A stretch of 64,000 nucleotides of DNA from HGM13006 sp963650135 (GCA_963650135.1 CAVJLG010000025.1:1-64000); one strand, 5' to 3'. Positions 34,351 through 43,421 are shown, counted from the stretch's first letter. Program-made: numbers and translations. The notes: generated from the sequence alone by a model not told the origin.

Positions 34351-35793
34351 TTAGATTTCTTCCTGAACGGTTGCAGGCTCTTCCACAGCTTCCGTTTCCT
34401 TTTTTCCGCCAAAATCCTTGGTCAGCAGCCACTCGCAGATAAAGGAGATCACAATGCCCACCAGCAGGCCCGTCTGGGGATTGGTAATGGCCAGCACGCC
34501 GCCAATGAGCCCCGCCACACCACGCTGGGTATTGTTTTTGCACAGTCCCAGGGCCACATAGAAGCAGCCAAAGGCCTGAATTATCAGGGTCAGGCTCATG
34601 GACAGGGGCAGAATCGGGCGAATCAATGCCACCAGTGGTAAAAACAGGCAGCAAATCCATTTTGTCACATTAAATGTAATGCAGCCGCCAAAGAAGGAAT
34701 ACATATTCTCCTTGCCGGTTTTATACCGCTCGCAGATGGTCACCATCATAGCGGACCAGAGGGGCCCGGACAGGGTCACCGTGGGGCAGAACAGGCTCTG
34801 AATAATGTTTCTGATGCCGCAGCAAATATTGGTGAGATTGGGGTTCACCTTCACGTCCTCGTCCGGACGATACTGCTTTGCATCCTCCAGGAACTCCGTT
34901 CCGGTGACGATATCGCCAAAGGAAATGATATAGGCCACCACTGCCATCACTGCCGCAGAGGAAATCACATGCCAGGAGGGAAGGCCCAGCGCCGTAAGGC
35001 AGAAGTTCCCCAGCACATATTTCAGCCCGGGAATGGGGTTAAAAACAATGCCGTCGGCCAATACGTTCACCGGCGTAGAGATTTCACCCGCCAGCATACC
35101 AACAATATAGGCCAACAGCAGCGCCGGTACAAAGCCGCACTTGGCCAGGAACTTAATGAACTTATGGCCGGGTTTCTTCTTCTGCCGGCTAAAGCCCAGC
35201 GAAAACAGCAAAAACAGCGCCACCAATACACCAACGGAGAAGCTGATGGGAGAGCCGTAGAAGCCCACGCCGCCATTCTCCGCCGCTGCGAAGCCATATT
35301 TGCCAATGACAGCGGAAAAGCCTGCGCCAATCAGAATGCCCGCCTTTACCGACACCGGCACCTTATGCACCAGCCGCGAGGCAAGCCCTGTAACGCCCAG
35401 GATTAAGTACAGCAGTCCCAATATCAGCTGGAGCATCACCAATGCCTGAATGCGCTCAGTGGTATTCTGGAAGGACAGCAGCCACGTTGTGACCAATGGA
35501 ATCGCCGGTGTAATCCAGCCGCCCACAATGGGGTCGCCCACAATGTTCTGAAATACATACAACAGCTCGTGGATACAGACAATGGACAGCGCAACGGAGA
35601 AAGGCAGTCCAAAGATATCCTGTAAATACGCCACCGCCGACACACCGGTTACAAACACCACCATTGCCTGGATCATTTCCGGCAGCTCCCAGGGGGCATG
35701 GACAAACGGGATGCGGATACGGAACATCCCCAGTTTTATGGCAGGCTGTTCGGCCCCTTCCGCCCTGTGGGCTGATTTCATCATGATCGCCAT
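34351..35793 (-). CDS. putative multi-spanning permease (NCS2/SulP-like)
   Basis: A 480-residue protein with about 11-13 hydrophobic segments and no ABC partner. VGDPIVGGWITPAIPLVT and the SFGDIVTG region recall the nucleobase (NCS2) and sulfate/dicarboxylate (SulP) carrier fold, but no diagnostic family motif is clear. AAAGGAG is nine bases before the ATG and a consensus promoter lies upstream. Its place next to the decarboxylase cassette would fit import of an aromatic acid or export of its product, though it has its own promoter on the opposite strand. Confidence 0.65.
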   Translation of the reverse strand: MAIMMKSAHRAEGAEQPAIKLGMFRIRIPFVHAPWELPEMIQAMVVFVTGVSAVAYLQDIFGLPFSVALSIVCIHELLYVFQNIVGDPIVGGWITPAIPLVTTWLLSFQNTTERIQALVMLQLILGLLYLILGVTGLASRLVHKVPVSVKAGILIGAGFSAVIGKYGFAAAENGGVGFYGSPISFSVGVLVALFLLFSLGFSRQKKKPGHKFIKFLAKCGFVPALLLAYIVGMLAGEISTPVNVLADGIVFNPIPGLKYVLGNFCLTALGLPSWHVISSAAVMAVVAYIISFGDIVTGTEFLEDAKQYRPDEDVKVNPNLTNICCGIRNIIQSLFCPTVTLSGPLWSAMMVTICERYKTGKENMYSFFGGCITFNVTKWICCLFLPLVALIRPILPLSMSLTLIIQAFGCFYVALGLCKNNTQRGVAGLIGGVLAITNPQTGLLVGIVISFICEWLLTKDFGGKKETEAVEEPATVQEEI

Positions 35794-35837
35794 GGCATCG
35801 TGCTCCTTTATGTTGATTTTGTGAAGATATTGTGAAC

Positions 35838-35866
35838 ATCATAACATCCTGCGGAATCATTGTCAA
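35838..35866 (-). promoter_or_regulatory. promoter of the permease gene
   Basis: Perfect TTGACA, a 17-base spacer and TATGAT on the minus strand, about 45 bases before the permease start. Confidence 0.8.
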
Positions 35867-35916
35867 TTCCCTTTACACATTCTGACATAAAGAATACATC
35901 TGCACCGGTATTACGC

Positions 35917-37176
35917 TTACCGCATGTTGCTCCCATAAGTGCCTATATCGGTGGTTCTTGCCGCATACAGTCGGGTGATAGAAAAATAGTTGTTGCCAAT
36001 GGTCCACTTGCCGCCGTTCATCTTTACACCGAACTTGTAATACTGCTTTCCCAATTCGATGGTGGTGTCATTATGGCTTCCGGTGGGATACGATAGAACA
36101 TAGGGAATTCTCCCGGTGATGCGGGCAATATCCAGCTGGGACTGCCGCAGCTCTTCCTCCTGCGCCTCGGCGCTCAGTTCTGCCAGCGTGGGATGGTTGA
36201 CGGTGTGGCTCTGAATGGACACCAGACCGGAATCACTCATTTCCTTCGCCTGTTCGGCCGTGATGTAATGTTCCGTCCCAAGTGAGCCGGTAATCACAAA
36301 CACCGTCGCCTTCATCTGAAATTCCTTCAGGAGCGGAAATAGCTCGGTATACATGCCGATATAACCGTCGTCAAAGGTCAAAAGGACGGGCTTGTCGTAA
36401 TCCTCCAAATGGGTGAGATTCGAGAAGAAAATGGGCTGATAGCCGTTGTCCTGCAAGTATTGCAGCTGCTCCCGCATATTGTCCGGCGAAACGAACAGAG
36501 ATTCAATGCCCCATATATTGTTGCCTACCTCGTGATACATCCAAACCGGTACGTTTCGCCCCTGGGGAATCTCATTGGTATCCGGCATATGGGTCACATA
36601 TACCGTGTCCGTGTCCATTTCCCCATCCCACAGGAGATACAGTCCTACCGCCTCTGCAATCTGGCGGAGCGGCAGCCAATCCTCCTGCTACTGTCCCGCA
36701 AAATGGATGCCCACATCTCCCGATTCCGGCAGCGCGGCTGACCCATCTGTTTCGACAAACGACAGCGGCACCAATGTCCCGTCATAGGCCGCCACTGCCG
36801 CGCCATTTTCGTCCCGGGTCACCGTCAGCCAAGGGTAAACCGCCGCAAAATCTGACGCTTTTACATAGGCATATCCGCCAAGCGCTATACTGCCCAGGGT
36901 CACGCCATCCGCCACCACCGGAGGTCCTGCCGCCACTGTCTCTGTCAGTGAAACGGGAAGGGGCGTTGGAGTCGGTGTGGGTGTGGGCGTTGGCGTGGGT
37001 GTGGGGGTTGCGGTTGGCTTGAAGCTAGGTGCGCTTTCCTCCTGCGACTCCATTTGAACGCCCCAAATTGTCTGTTCTGCGCTGGGCGCCGGGCTTGGCC
37101 CCTCCACGGACTGCGTTTGATTGCCGCAGCCGGTCAGCAGCATGCACAGGCCCAGCAGCATCACAAATCGTTTCAT
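35917..37176 (-). pseudogene. polysaccharide deacetylase lipoprotein interrupted by an in-frame amber codon
   Basis: One frame of 420 codons encodes a lipoprotein signal (lipobox LLTGCG), a Thr-Pro repeat linker (PTPTPTPT), a copper-amine-oxidase-like stalk, and a NodB-type deacetylase with TFDDGY, the HTVNH zinc motif and SYPTGSH. The only stop inside it is TAG at 36688-36690, between Gln and Gln codons (CAG TAG CAG). The stalk motif runs straight through it: IHFAGQ, stop, QEDWLPLRQIAEAV. No frameshift is needed. It is therefore either a recent nonsense mutation, a sequencing error or readthrough. The start is the ATG at 37176, eight bases after AGGAGG. The intact protein would deacetylate a surface glycan or peptidoglycan. 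Confidence 0.85.
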
Positions 37177-37270
37177 CTCCATTGCCTCCTCTCGTCGTTG
37201 TCAGATCCCCTGCTATCCATACAAGACGCATTTTCTCCCGGGTAGGTTGCAGATTTGGTGCAATTTTACA

Positions 37271-37765
37271 TCACAAAATGGACAATACCATGACCGCCAC
37301 CACCAGCATCCCCACAAGTCCGCCGTATTTATCATAGAACATCCCGGCAATCAGCCCCCGGAACGTCAGTTCCTCGGTAATGCCGATGGCTGCCATGCAC
37401 AGAACAAACAGAAAGATGTGCATGGGCTGCTGCAATGGACTGCCAATACTCAGCACCAGACTCCCCACCCCGGCAATGCCATAGAGCACCAATAGGGCCG
37501 CAGCAATCGCCAAGCTCTTCCCAAATCCACGGCCCCGGCAGGTAAACACCCGTCCCATTCGAAATAGGAACGTCATGCCCACCATAATCACCAGCATCGT
37601 CAGCTCTGCCACCAGCTGCAAGCCATAGTCTCCCAGCGCATCCATCAGCGGCGGGAACAGCATCACAATTCCTTCCAAGACGCCGCCAATTACCATGGCA
37701 ATCACCAGAGCCAACAGCACCAGCAGACCGGCCAACAGCGGATACTTCTCTTTTAATTTCGTCAT
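37271..37765 (-). CDS. CPBP-family intramembrane protease, apparently shortened
   Basis: A 164-residue membrane protein with the first CPBP (Abi) motif EELTFRG near residue 130 and four to five hydrophobic segments. It stops about 25 residues after that motif, where family members continue with FxxxH and a third motif carrying the other catalytic histidine and asparagine; nothing downstream restores them in any frame I checked. It is probably inactive as a protease, or a truncated remnant. The start overlaps the methyltransferase stop by four bases (ATGA) and AAGGAG precedes it. Confidence 0.7.
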   Translation of the reverse strand: MTKLKEKYPLLAGLLVLLALVIAMVIGGVLEGIVMLFPPLMDALGDYGLQLVAELTMLVIMVGMTFLFRMGRVFTCRGRGFGKSLAIAAALLVLYGIAGVGSLVLSIGSPLQQPMHIFLFVLCMAAIGITEELTFRGLIAGMFYDKYGGLVGMLVVAVMVLSIL

Positions 37766-38400
37766 AGCGTCTCCTTTTTCAGCAGCAGATGATAGTGGAT
37801 GCTCTCCTTGGTACTGCCGGGTCCTCGGGTGCAAATCTCCCGGGGCGGCATCACCAGTGAAAAGCCCTGGAACAGTGCCGGAAAATCCTCCTGCCGCCCA
37901 TAAAAGTGCGGGGTGCCGCCCTCATGAACCAAGGTGTACCGGTCCACATGGCATTCCTCCGGCACCGATAAGAACCCCGGATCATTCTGGGAAAGCAACG
38001 TTAAATAGACCTCGCCCCCGGGCCGCAACACCCGCCGCATCTGGTCAACGGCCTGCTGATATCCCGCCGTATCGGTATGATATGAGGCATTGTAGTCCAT
38101 AATGCAGTCGAAGCTGTCCGCCGCAAAGGGCATATGAAACAGATCCCCCTGGACTGCTTCCACCGGCAGCTGTTCATTTTCCGCCCAGTGGCGCAGATAA
38201 TCCAGTGCCTCGGGCGATTGGTCCAGCGCCGTTACGTCAAATCCTTGGCCCGCAAAGAAGATTGCATGCCTTCCGGGGCCGCAGCCATTGTCTAAAAAGT
38301 GCCGGAACCCCTGTTCTTTCCAGCGAAGGGCCAAATAGGGGGCTTCGATCGCCGGCTGGAGCCACTGGGCCGTTTTTTCCTCCGTCCAATTCCACTGCAT
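37762..38400 (-). CDS. class I SAM-dependent methyltransferase
   Basis: A 212-residue methyltransferase with motif I LDNGCGPGRHAIF, the acidic residue in VTALDQS, and LRPGGEVYLTL in the post-II region. It resembles the small-molecule or tellurite/ubiE-like type 11 group; the substrate is unknown. The ATG at 38400 follows GGAGGAAGG. It is cotranscribed with the CPBP gene. Confidence 0.82.
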   Translation of the reverse strand: MQWNWTEEKTAQWLQPAIEAPYLALRWKEQGFRHFLDNGCGPGRHAIFFAGQGFDVTALDQSPEALDYLRHWAENEQLPVEAVQGDLFHMPFAADSFDCIMDYNASYHTDTAGYQQAVDQMRRVLRPGGEVYLTLLSQNDPGFLSVPEECHVDRYTLVHEGGTPHFYGRQEDFPALFQGFSLVMPPREICTRGPGSTKESIHYHLLLKKETL

Positions 38401-38481
38401 ATGCCTTCCTCCCTGATTTCGATGATAGCTGCATTTTATCATATTTTGCCGACACTTGTATAGCCCCCGCCCGGTTCCTTC

Positions 38482-38510
38482 TTGAGATTCTTGACGAACT
38501 GCGGTATAAT
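38482..38510 (+). promoter_or_regulatory. promoter of the ArsR-type gene
   Basis: TTGAGA, a 17-base spacer and a perfect TATAAT. The A/T-rich stretch directly after it (ATATAACCTATAAG) is where an ArsR/SmtB operator would be expected, but no clean 12-2-12 repeat is seen. Confidence 0.65.
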
Positions 38511-38546
38511 ATAACCTATAAGTCAGCATAGATTGGAGGCGCTGAT

Positions 38547-38912
38547 ATGGCAACACTTCCCGAAGAAACCGAACTCTGCGAACTTGTCTGTGTACACCAG
38601 GATGCAATTGACGAGGTGCAGTCTCATAGTCCCAGTTCCCAGCAGTTTTCCGACATGGCAGCGCTGTTTAAGCTCTTTGGCGACGCCACCCGGGTTAAAA
38701 TTTTATGGAGCCTGAGTCAGCACGAGCTTTGCGTCTGTGATCTTGCGGAACTCATTGGCATGAATCAGAGCGCCGTTTCCCATCAGCTCCGGATTTTAAA
38801 GCAGGGCCGCCTGGTGAAAAGCCGCCGAGAGGGAAAATCCATTTTCTACTCGCTGGCCGACAGCCATGTAGAAACGGTTTTGGCCCAGGGCATGGAGCAT
38901 ATTTCCGAATAA
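38547..38912 (+). CDS. ArsR/SmtB-family metalloregulator (CadC-like)
   Basis: A 121-residue winged-helix repressor. The N-terminal extension has ELCELVCVHQD and helix alpha3 has ELCVCDLAELIG, so Cys at two N-terminal and two alpha3 positions match the soft-metal site of CadC (Cd/Pb/Zn). NQSAVSHQLRILKQ is the recognition helix. No metal exporter lies next to it in this window, so either it controls a distant gene or only itself. Confidence 0.87.
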   Translation: MATLPEETELCELVCVHQDAIDEVQSHSPSSQQFSDMAALFKLFGDATRVKILWSLSQHELCVCDLAELIGMNQSAVSHQLRILKQGRLVKSRREGKSIFYSLADSHVETVLAQGMEHISE

Positions 38913-38917
38913 CGTCA

Positions 38918-38951
38918 AAAAATCTCCCGTCCGCTCGGACAGGAGATTTTT
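38918..38951. terminator. bidirectional terminator
   Basis: AAAAATCTCC pairs with GGAGATTTTT around an inner GTCCG/CGGAC stem, with T or A tracts on both sides; it separates the ArsR-type gene from the convergent amino acid transporter operon. Confidence 0.88.
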
Positions 38952-38966
38952 GTTTATGGATTGGGA

Positions 38967-39743
38967 TTATTCCGTGGTCAGCATCTCTACCGTTACCTGC
39001 TTGTTGCGCTTGGAACGCTTTTGCAGATACCGCACAGTGCAGGACAGAATGAAGTTGATGATGAAGTAGATCACAAACGCTACGCCAAACAGCACAAATA
39101 CGTCGGAAACGTTAATCATGCCGGTGCCGTTATACATATTGGCTGCGGAAAGGATCTTCTTCACCCGGCTCATAAGCTCAATCACCGCCACGTTGGCCAG
39201 ATAAGAGGAGTCCTTAATGGTGGTGATGCACTGGCCCAGCAGTGTGGGAATGACGCTGCGGTACGCCTGGGGCAGCACGATGTACACCATGATCTGCACG
39301 GTGTTAAAGCCCTGAGAATGTCCCGCCTCAAACTGCCCCTGGGCCACGGCATTCAGACCGCCGCGGACAATCTCTGCAATGACGGAAGACGTAAACAGCA
39401 CCAGTGCCACACAGGCCTTAAACAGCAGGCCAACCTCTACGGAGGTCAGAGTGAACATGGGCTTGCTCAAAAACTTGGGCGTAGGGCAGAATACCACGCA
39501 GATGAAAATCCACAGCAGCAGCGGGGTATTCCGGAAAATCTCAATGTAAGCGGTGGCCAGCCATTTGAACACCCGGGTTTTGCCGGTGCAGTAGTTCCGC
39601 ACCAGGGCCAAAACGCTGCCAAACAGAATGCCAACGATTACGGCAATCAGAGAAACCACCAGCGTAAACGCCAGGCCCTTGAGGATAAACTGGAGAATCG
39701 CCGGGTTTTTCAGCATGCTAAAGCTTGCGCCAACGGTACTCAT
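38967..39743 (-). CDS. polar amino acid ABC transporter permease (GlnP/HisM type)
   Basis: A 258-residue permease with about five membrane segments. EIFRNTPLLLWIFIC and the cytoplasmic loop EAGHSQGFNTVQIMVYIVLPQA (core GFNTVQ...LPQA) are the His/Glu/Gln permease-family signature. It is last in the operon ATPase, binding protein, permease, permease and overlaps the previous gene by four bases. Confidence 0.9.
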   Translation of the reverse strand: MSTVGASFSMLKNPAILQFILKGLAFTLVVSLIAVIVGILFGSVLALVRNYCTGKTRVFKWLATAYIEIFRNTPLLLWIFICVVFCPTPKFLSKPMFTLTSVEVGLLFKACVALVLFTSSVIAEIVRGGLNAVAQGQFEAGHSQGFNTVQIMVYIVLPQAYRSVIPTLLGQCITTIKDSSYLANVAVIELMSRVKKILSAANMYNGTGMINVSDVFVLFGVAFVIYFIINFILSCTVRYLQKRSKRNKQVTVEMLTTE

Positions 39744-40468
39744 GCTGCCACCTCCTCAGTCTTGGCTTCCGCCTTGGTATTGTTGCGCTTATCCCGGTTT
39801 TTCAGGCGCTGCTCCCAATAGCTTGCCAGTGTGGACAGCGGGAAGCAAACAATAAAGAACAGGATGCCGCTGACCAGGTATGCCGGACCATATGCGCCGC
39901 CGGTATTCTCGCCGGTGACAAAGCTATAGGTAATGGAAATCAGGTCTGTTCCGCCGATGATATACAGGCAGGAGGTGTTCTTGATGAGGTTGACCACCTG
40001 GTTGACCATGGGCGGCAGAATGATCTTAATGGACTGGGGCAGGATGATATAGTACATCCGCTCCACATAGTTAAAGCCCTGAGACTGCGCCGCCTCAAAC
40101 TGTCCCTTGGGGACCGCCTGAATGCCGCTTCGTACTACCTCGGCCATATAAGCGCCATGGTAGATGCCCAGCGCGATGCAGCCCGTTGCAAGAATACCAA
40201 TGCTGTTGCCGGAAAAGGCCAGCGCATAGTACAGGAAGCAGAGCTGAAGCAGTACCGGGGTATTCTGGAAGAACTCCACATAAACCCGGCTGATGCCCCG
40301 CAACACCTTCTTATTACTGGTTGCCATCAAACCAAACAGGATGCCCAGAACCAGCGCCAGAATCAGCCCAAAGAGTGCTGTTTCGGCGGTGGTGCCCAGT
40401 CCCTTCAAGAAGCTGCTGCGATAGAGCCACACTTTATTCCAGGCTCTTTCGGAAAAGATTCCAGCCAT
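39740..40468 (-). CDS. polar amino acid ABC transporter permease
   Basis: A 242-residue partner permease with VEFFQNTPVLLQL and the EAA-type loop EAAQSQGFNYVERMYY...LPQS. The two permeases probably form a heterodimer. The ATG at 40468 sits eight bases after GGAGG; the longer in-frame upstream stretch is not membrane-like and covers the intercistronic hairpins. Confidence 0.9.
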   Translation of the reverse strand: MAGIFSERAWNKVWLYRSSFLKGLGTTAETALFGLILALVLGILFGLMATSNKKVLRGISRVYVEFFQNTPVLLQLCFLYYALAFSGNSIGILATGCIALGIYHGAYMAEVVRSGIQAVPKGQFEAAQSQGFNYVERMYYIILPQSIKIILPPMVNQVVNLIKNTSCLYIIGGTDLISITYSFVTGENTGGAYGPAYLVSGILFFIVCFPLSTLASYWEQRLKNRDKRNNTKAEAKTEEVAA

Positions 40469-40537
40469 GATATCGCCTCCAAATAGATTTTCCCAAATCG
40501 GAAGGTCCCGGCGATAAGTCGGGGCCCTCTGATTCGG

Positions 40538-40565
40538 GGCAGAACGCCAGGACAGCCGTTCTGCC
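40538..40565 (-). other. intercistronic hairpin in the amino acid transporter operon
   Basis: A 9-base perfect stem GGCAGAACG with its complement (loop of ten), with a weaker second hairpin at 40504-40527, between the binding-protein and permease genes. As in the liv operon it probably stabilises the upstream message or lowers readthrough. Confidence 0.55.
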
Positions 40566-40587
40566 TCGTTTTTCATGATTTCAGGAA

Positions 40588-41565
40588 TTAGCCCAGGTTG
40601 TACTGTGCAATCAGGCTATCGATGGTGCCATCGCTGAGCCAGGTGCTCACCTCATCCTCGCAGAGCTTGGAGAAGCCGGAGCCCTTCTTGGTGGCAATAC
40701 CGTACTCCTGGGGAGAGAACTCGGCGTCGATGTAGCTGCGGCCAGCGGTCTTGTAAACAGCCAGGATGGACTTATCCACGCAGAATGCGTCAACCTCGTC
40801 AGCCTCCAGAGCGGTGGAGATGGAGGGATAGTCGTCATACTGCTTGAAGCTGATGCCCTCGGTCCAGGTTGCGGGATCGAAGGACTCCTCATTGAAGCCG
40901 TCGCCGGTGATGACGCCGTTTTCAATCATAGCCTTTACCAGGGACTTTGCGGAAGTGGAACCGGAGGAAACGCCAACGGTCTTATCCTTCAGGTCTTCCA
41001 GGGTCTTAATGTTTGCAGAATCCTTTACCAGCACGGTAACATGATCGGTGTAATAGGGGGTAGTGAAATCCCAGGACTGCTTGCGCTCATCGGTGATGGT
41101 GAAGGTAGCCATAACGCAGTCGATGTCGCCGGAGTCCAGCAGCTCGGTACGGGTTGCAGCGGTAACGGTGGTGAACTCCACGTCAACGCCCAGGAAATCC
41201 GCCAGCTTCTTAGCCAGGTCGATCTCCATGCCTTCATACTCGCTGGTCAGGGGGTCCATATAACCAAAGCCAAGAACGTCGCTCTTTACGCCAACCTTCA
41301 GTACGCCGCGATCGATAATCGCCTGTACGTCGGAGCCATAGGAAGCGGGATCGGCAGCAGCGGCAGTTTCTTCAGCAGAACCGGCAGCAGCGGCCTCGGT
41401 GGTAGTTGCATCAGCAGCGGGGGCCTCAGTGGCAGCAGCCTCAGTGGCGGCAGCGGCAGTTTCAGCCGGAGCAGAGGATGCAGCGGAATCGCCGCAGCCA
41501 GCCAGGAGTCCAAAGGCCATTACAGTGGACAGCGCCATTGCTGTCAGTTTTTTCAGTTTGCTCAT
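40588..41565 (-). CDS. polar amino acid ABC transporter substrate-binding lipoprotein
   Basis: A 325-residue lipoprotein. The signal ends in LLAGCGDS, then comes an unusually long low-complexity linker made mostly of Ala, Thr and Glu (about residues 23-72). The type II binding fold follows: GVLKVGVKSDVLGFGY, the YEGMEIDLAKKLADFLG motif and the PYYTDHVTVLV hinge. It delivers a polar amino acid such as Gln, Glu, Asp or cystine. The ATG at 41565 follows GGAGG. Confidence 0.9.
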   Translation of the reverse strand: MSKLKKLTAMALSTVMAFGLLAGCGDSAASSAPAETAAAATEAAATEAPAADATTTEAAAAGSAEETAAAADPASYGSDVQAIIDRGVLKVGVKSDVLGFGYMDPLTSEYEGMEIDLAKKLADFLGVDVEFTTVTAATRTELLDSGDIDCVMATFTITDERKQSWDFTTPYYTDHVTVLVKDSANIKTLEDLKDKTVGVSSGSTSAKSLVKAMIENGVITGDGFNEESFDPATWTEGISFKQYDDYPSISTALEADEVDAFCVDKSILAVYKTAGRSYIDAEFSPQEYGIATKKGSGFSKLCEDEVSTWLSDGTIDSLIAQYNLG

Positions 41566-41644
41566 TGAAATTTCCTCCATTCACAGTCAGACTCAAAAAT
41601 GGGTATGTCCTGAAACACGCCAGAGGACGTGTTGCATGCAAAAA

Positions 41645-42367
41645 TCAGCGGAGAATCTTCGATAGGAACTGCTTGGTCCGCTCGTGGGTGGGATTCTCGA
41701 AGAAATGCTCCGGCGTGCCCTCTTCAATGATGGTGCCGTCCGCCATGAAGATCACACGGTCTGCCACCTGGCGGGCAAAGCCCATCTCGTGGGTTACCAC
41801 CACCATGGTGATATTCTCCTTGGAAAGCTTAATCATAACGTCCAGAACGTCCTGCACCGTCTCGGGGTCCAGCGCCGAGGTGGGCTCATCAAACAGGATG
41901 ATCTTGGTCTGGCAGCACAGGGCGCGGGCAATGGCCACACGCTGCTGCTGGCCGCCGGAAAGCGTTGTGGGATAGACATTCGCCTTATCCCGCAGGCCAA
42001 CCACATCCAGATAGTGATAAGCCAAATCCTCGGCCTCCTTCTTGGGCTTGTGGTGGAGCTTAATGGGGGCCAGGGTCAGGTTCTGGAGCACGGTTTTGTG
42101 GGGATAGAGGTTGAACTGCTGGAACACCATGCTCATGGTGGTGCGGTTCAGCTGGGTCTTATTCTTATTGGTCAGCAGCGTGCCGTCGATCCAAACCTCG
42201 CCGGAGGTGGGCTCCTCCAGGAAGTTCATGCAGCGCACCGTGGTAGATTTTCCGGAGCCGGAGGGGCCGATGATAACCAGCTTTTCGCCCTCTGCCACTT
42301 CCAGGTTGACGTCCTTTAATACATGGAGATCGCCGAAATATTTGTTCACATTCACAAGTTTAATCAC
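41645..42367 (-). CDS. polar amino acid ABC transporter ATP-binding protein
   Basis: A 240-residue ABC ATPase of the GlnQ/HisP group: Walker A GPSGSGKST, LSGGQQQRVAIARAL as signature, Walker B IILFDEPTSALDPE. The GTG at 42367 is eight bases after GAGAGGGG and gives the normal N-terminus (IKLVNVNKYFG); an in-frame TTG six codons upstream lies within the ribosome site. It is the first gene of the operon, unlike the more common last position. Confidence 0.9.
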   Translation of the reverse strand: MIKLVNVNKYFGDLHVLKDVNLEVAEGEKLVIIGPSGSGKSTTVRCMNFLEEPTSGEVWIDGTLLTNKNKTQLNRTTMSMVFQQFNLYPHKTVLQNLTLAPIKLHHKPKKEAEDLAYHYLDVVGLRDKANVYPTTLSGGQQQRVAIARALCCQTKIILFDEPTSALDPETVQDVLDVMIKLSKENITMVVVTHEMGFARQVADRVIFMADGTIIEEGTPEHFFENPTHERTKQFLSKILR

Positions 42368-42469
42368 AGCGGGAACCCCTCTCAATTAAAATGAAATCAT
42401 GCCCAAGGAATTTGGAGCATGAGTAATTACACAGAACATTCATTTCTTGTAGTTATACTTTACCTGTTT

Positions 42470-42498
42470 ATTATACTAAGGAAACAGAATCTCGTCAA
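42470..42498 (-). promoter_or_regulatory. promoter of the polar amino acid transporter operon
   Basis: TTGACG, a 17-base spacer and a perfect TATAAT on the minus strand, about 100 bases before the ATPase start. The intergenic region of 304 bases also holds the promoter of the divergent TSUP gene and otherwise shows nothing I can name. Confidence 0.8.
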
Positions 42499-42592
42499 GC
42501 AAAAATGCAACGTTTTTGCCCAAAGTTTCAAAATTGGCGAAATAGACAAGGAAATAGGGCGCAATCCTGCAACTTTTTAATCGTATTATTCA

Positions 42593-42621
42593 TTGCGTCT
42601 GTTCTCATCCCGTCGTATAAT
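42593..42621 (+). promoter_or_regulatory. promoter of the TSUP gene
   Basis: TTGCGT, a 17-base spacer and a perfect TATAAT, about 50 bases before the TSUP start. Confidence 0.75.
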
Positions 42622-42671
42622 ATCAAAGTATCGCGCAAAGAATCAGTTTTTATGAGAAAGAGACGAATGAA

Positions 42672-43421
42672 ATGCTATCCTATTTAATTGTCTGCCCGCT
42701 GGTATTCCTTGCGGGCTTTGTTGATGCCATCGCCGGGGGCGGAGGGCTCATTTCTTTGCCGGCCTATCTCATCGCCGGGATTCCCACCCATACAGCCATT
42801 GCCACCAATAAGCTCTCCTCCTGCACCGGCACCTTTGTTTCCACGGGCCGCTTCCTGAAAAACGGCTATGTGCCCGTAAAGCTCTCGCTCTGCGCCGCGG
42901 CTATGGCGCTGATCGGCTCCACCATTGGCGCCAATATCTCCATGCTGCTGCCGGAATCCGTGCTCCGGGGCATGCTGCTGGTGGTGCTGCCCGTTGTGGC
43001 GTTTTATGTGCTGAAAAACAAGTCCATGGGCGAAGGAGAAAACACCGGCACCCGCTCCCAGAAGGCCCTGTATGCCATTGCCATGGGGGCCGGTCTGGTC
43101 ATCGGCATCTATGACGGCATCTACGGCCCCGGCACCGGCACGTTTCTGCTGCTGATCCTCACAGGCCTTGGCCGCATGGATTTAAAATCCGCTGCCGGTA
43201 CAACGAAGGTCATCAACCTGGCCTCCAACGTTGCCGCGCTGGTTACGTTTATTTTCCACGGACAAATCTATTGGGCCCTGGGGCTGACCGCTTCGGTCTT
43301 CTCCATCGCAGGGCACTATACCGGCGCAGGCCTGGTGGCAAAGGAGGGCAAGAAAATTGTCCGCCCGGTGGTGCTCACCGTGCTGTGCATCCTATTTATA
43401 AAGGTAATTGTGGGATTCTGA
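42672..43421 (+). CDS. TSUP (TauE/SafE) family permease
   Basis: A 249-residue membrane protein with about seven to eight segments. AGFVDAIAGGGGLISLP at the N-terminus and the mirrored GIYDGIYGPGTGTFLLL in the second half are the two-repeat signature of TSUP carriers, which move sulfite, sulfoacetate, taurine-related or other organic anions. The ribosome site is weak (AAAGAGACG). It is monocistronic. Confidence 0.88.
   Translation: MLSYLIVCPLVFLAGFVDAIAGGGGLISLPAYLIAGIPTHTAIATNKLSSCTGTFVSTGRFLKNGYVPVKLSLCAAAMALIGSTIGANISMLLPESVLRGMLLVVLPVVAFYVLKNKSMGEGENTGTRSQKALYAIAMGAGLVIGIYDGIYGPGTGTFLLLILTGLGRMDLKSAAGTTKVINLASNVAALVTFIFHGQIYWALGLTASVFSIAGHYTGAGLVAKEGKKIVRPVVLTVLCILFIKVIVGF

Noticed and set aside
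36688..36690. TAG as pyrrolysine or selenocysteine-like recoding
   Set aside because: Only this gene shows it, no pyl genes are in the window, and TAG is used as a normal stop in the aro leader; a Gln-to-stop change is simpler.
36960..37020. GTGTGGG-type tandem repeat taken as a regulatory repeat
   Set aside because: It encodes the Thr-Pro linker of the deacetylase lipoprotein and keeps the frame.
41340..41510. GC-rich repeat region
   Set aside because: It is the Ala/Thr/Glu linker of the binding lipoprotein, not a separate repeat element.
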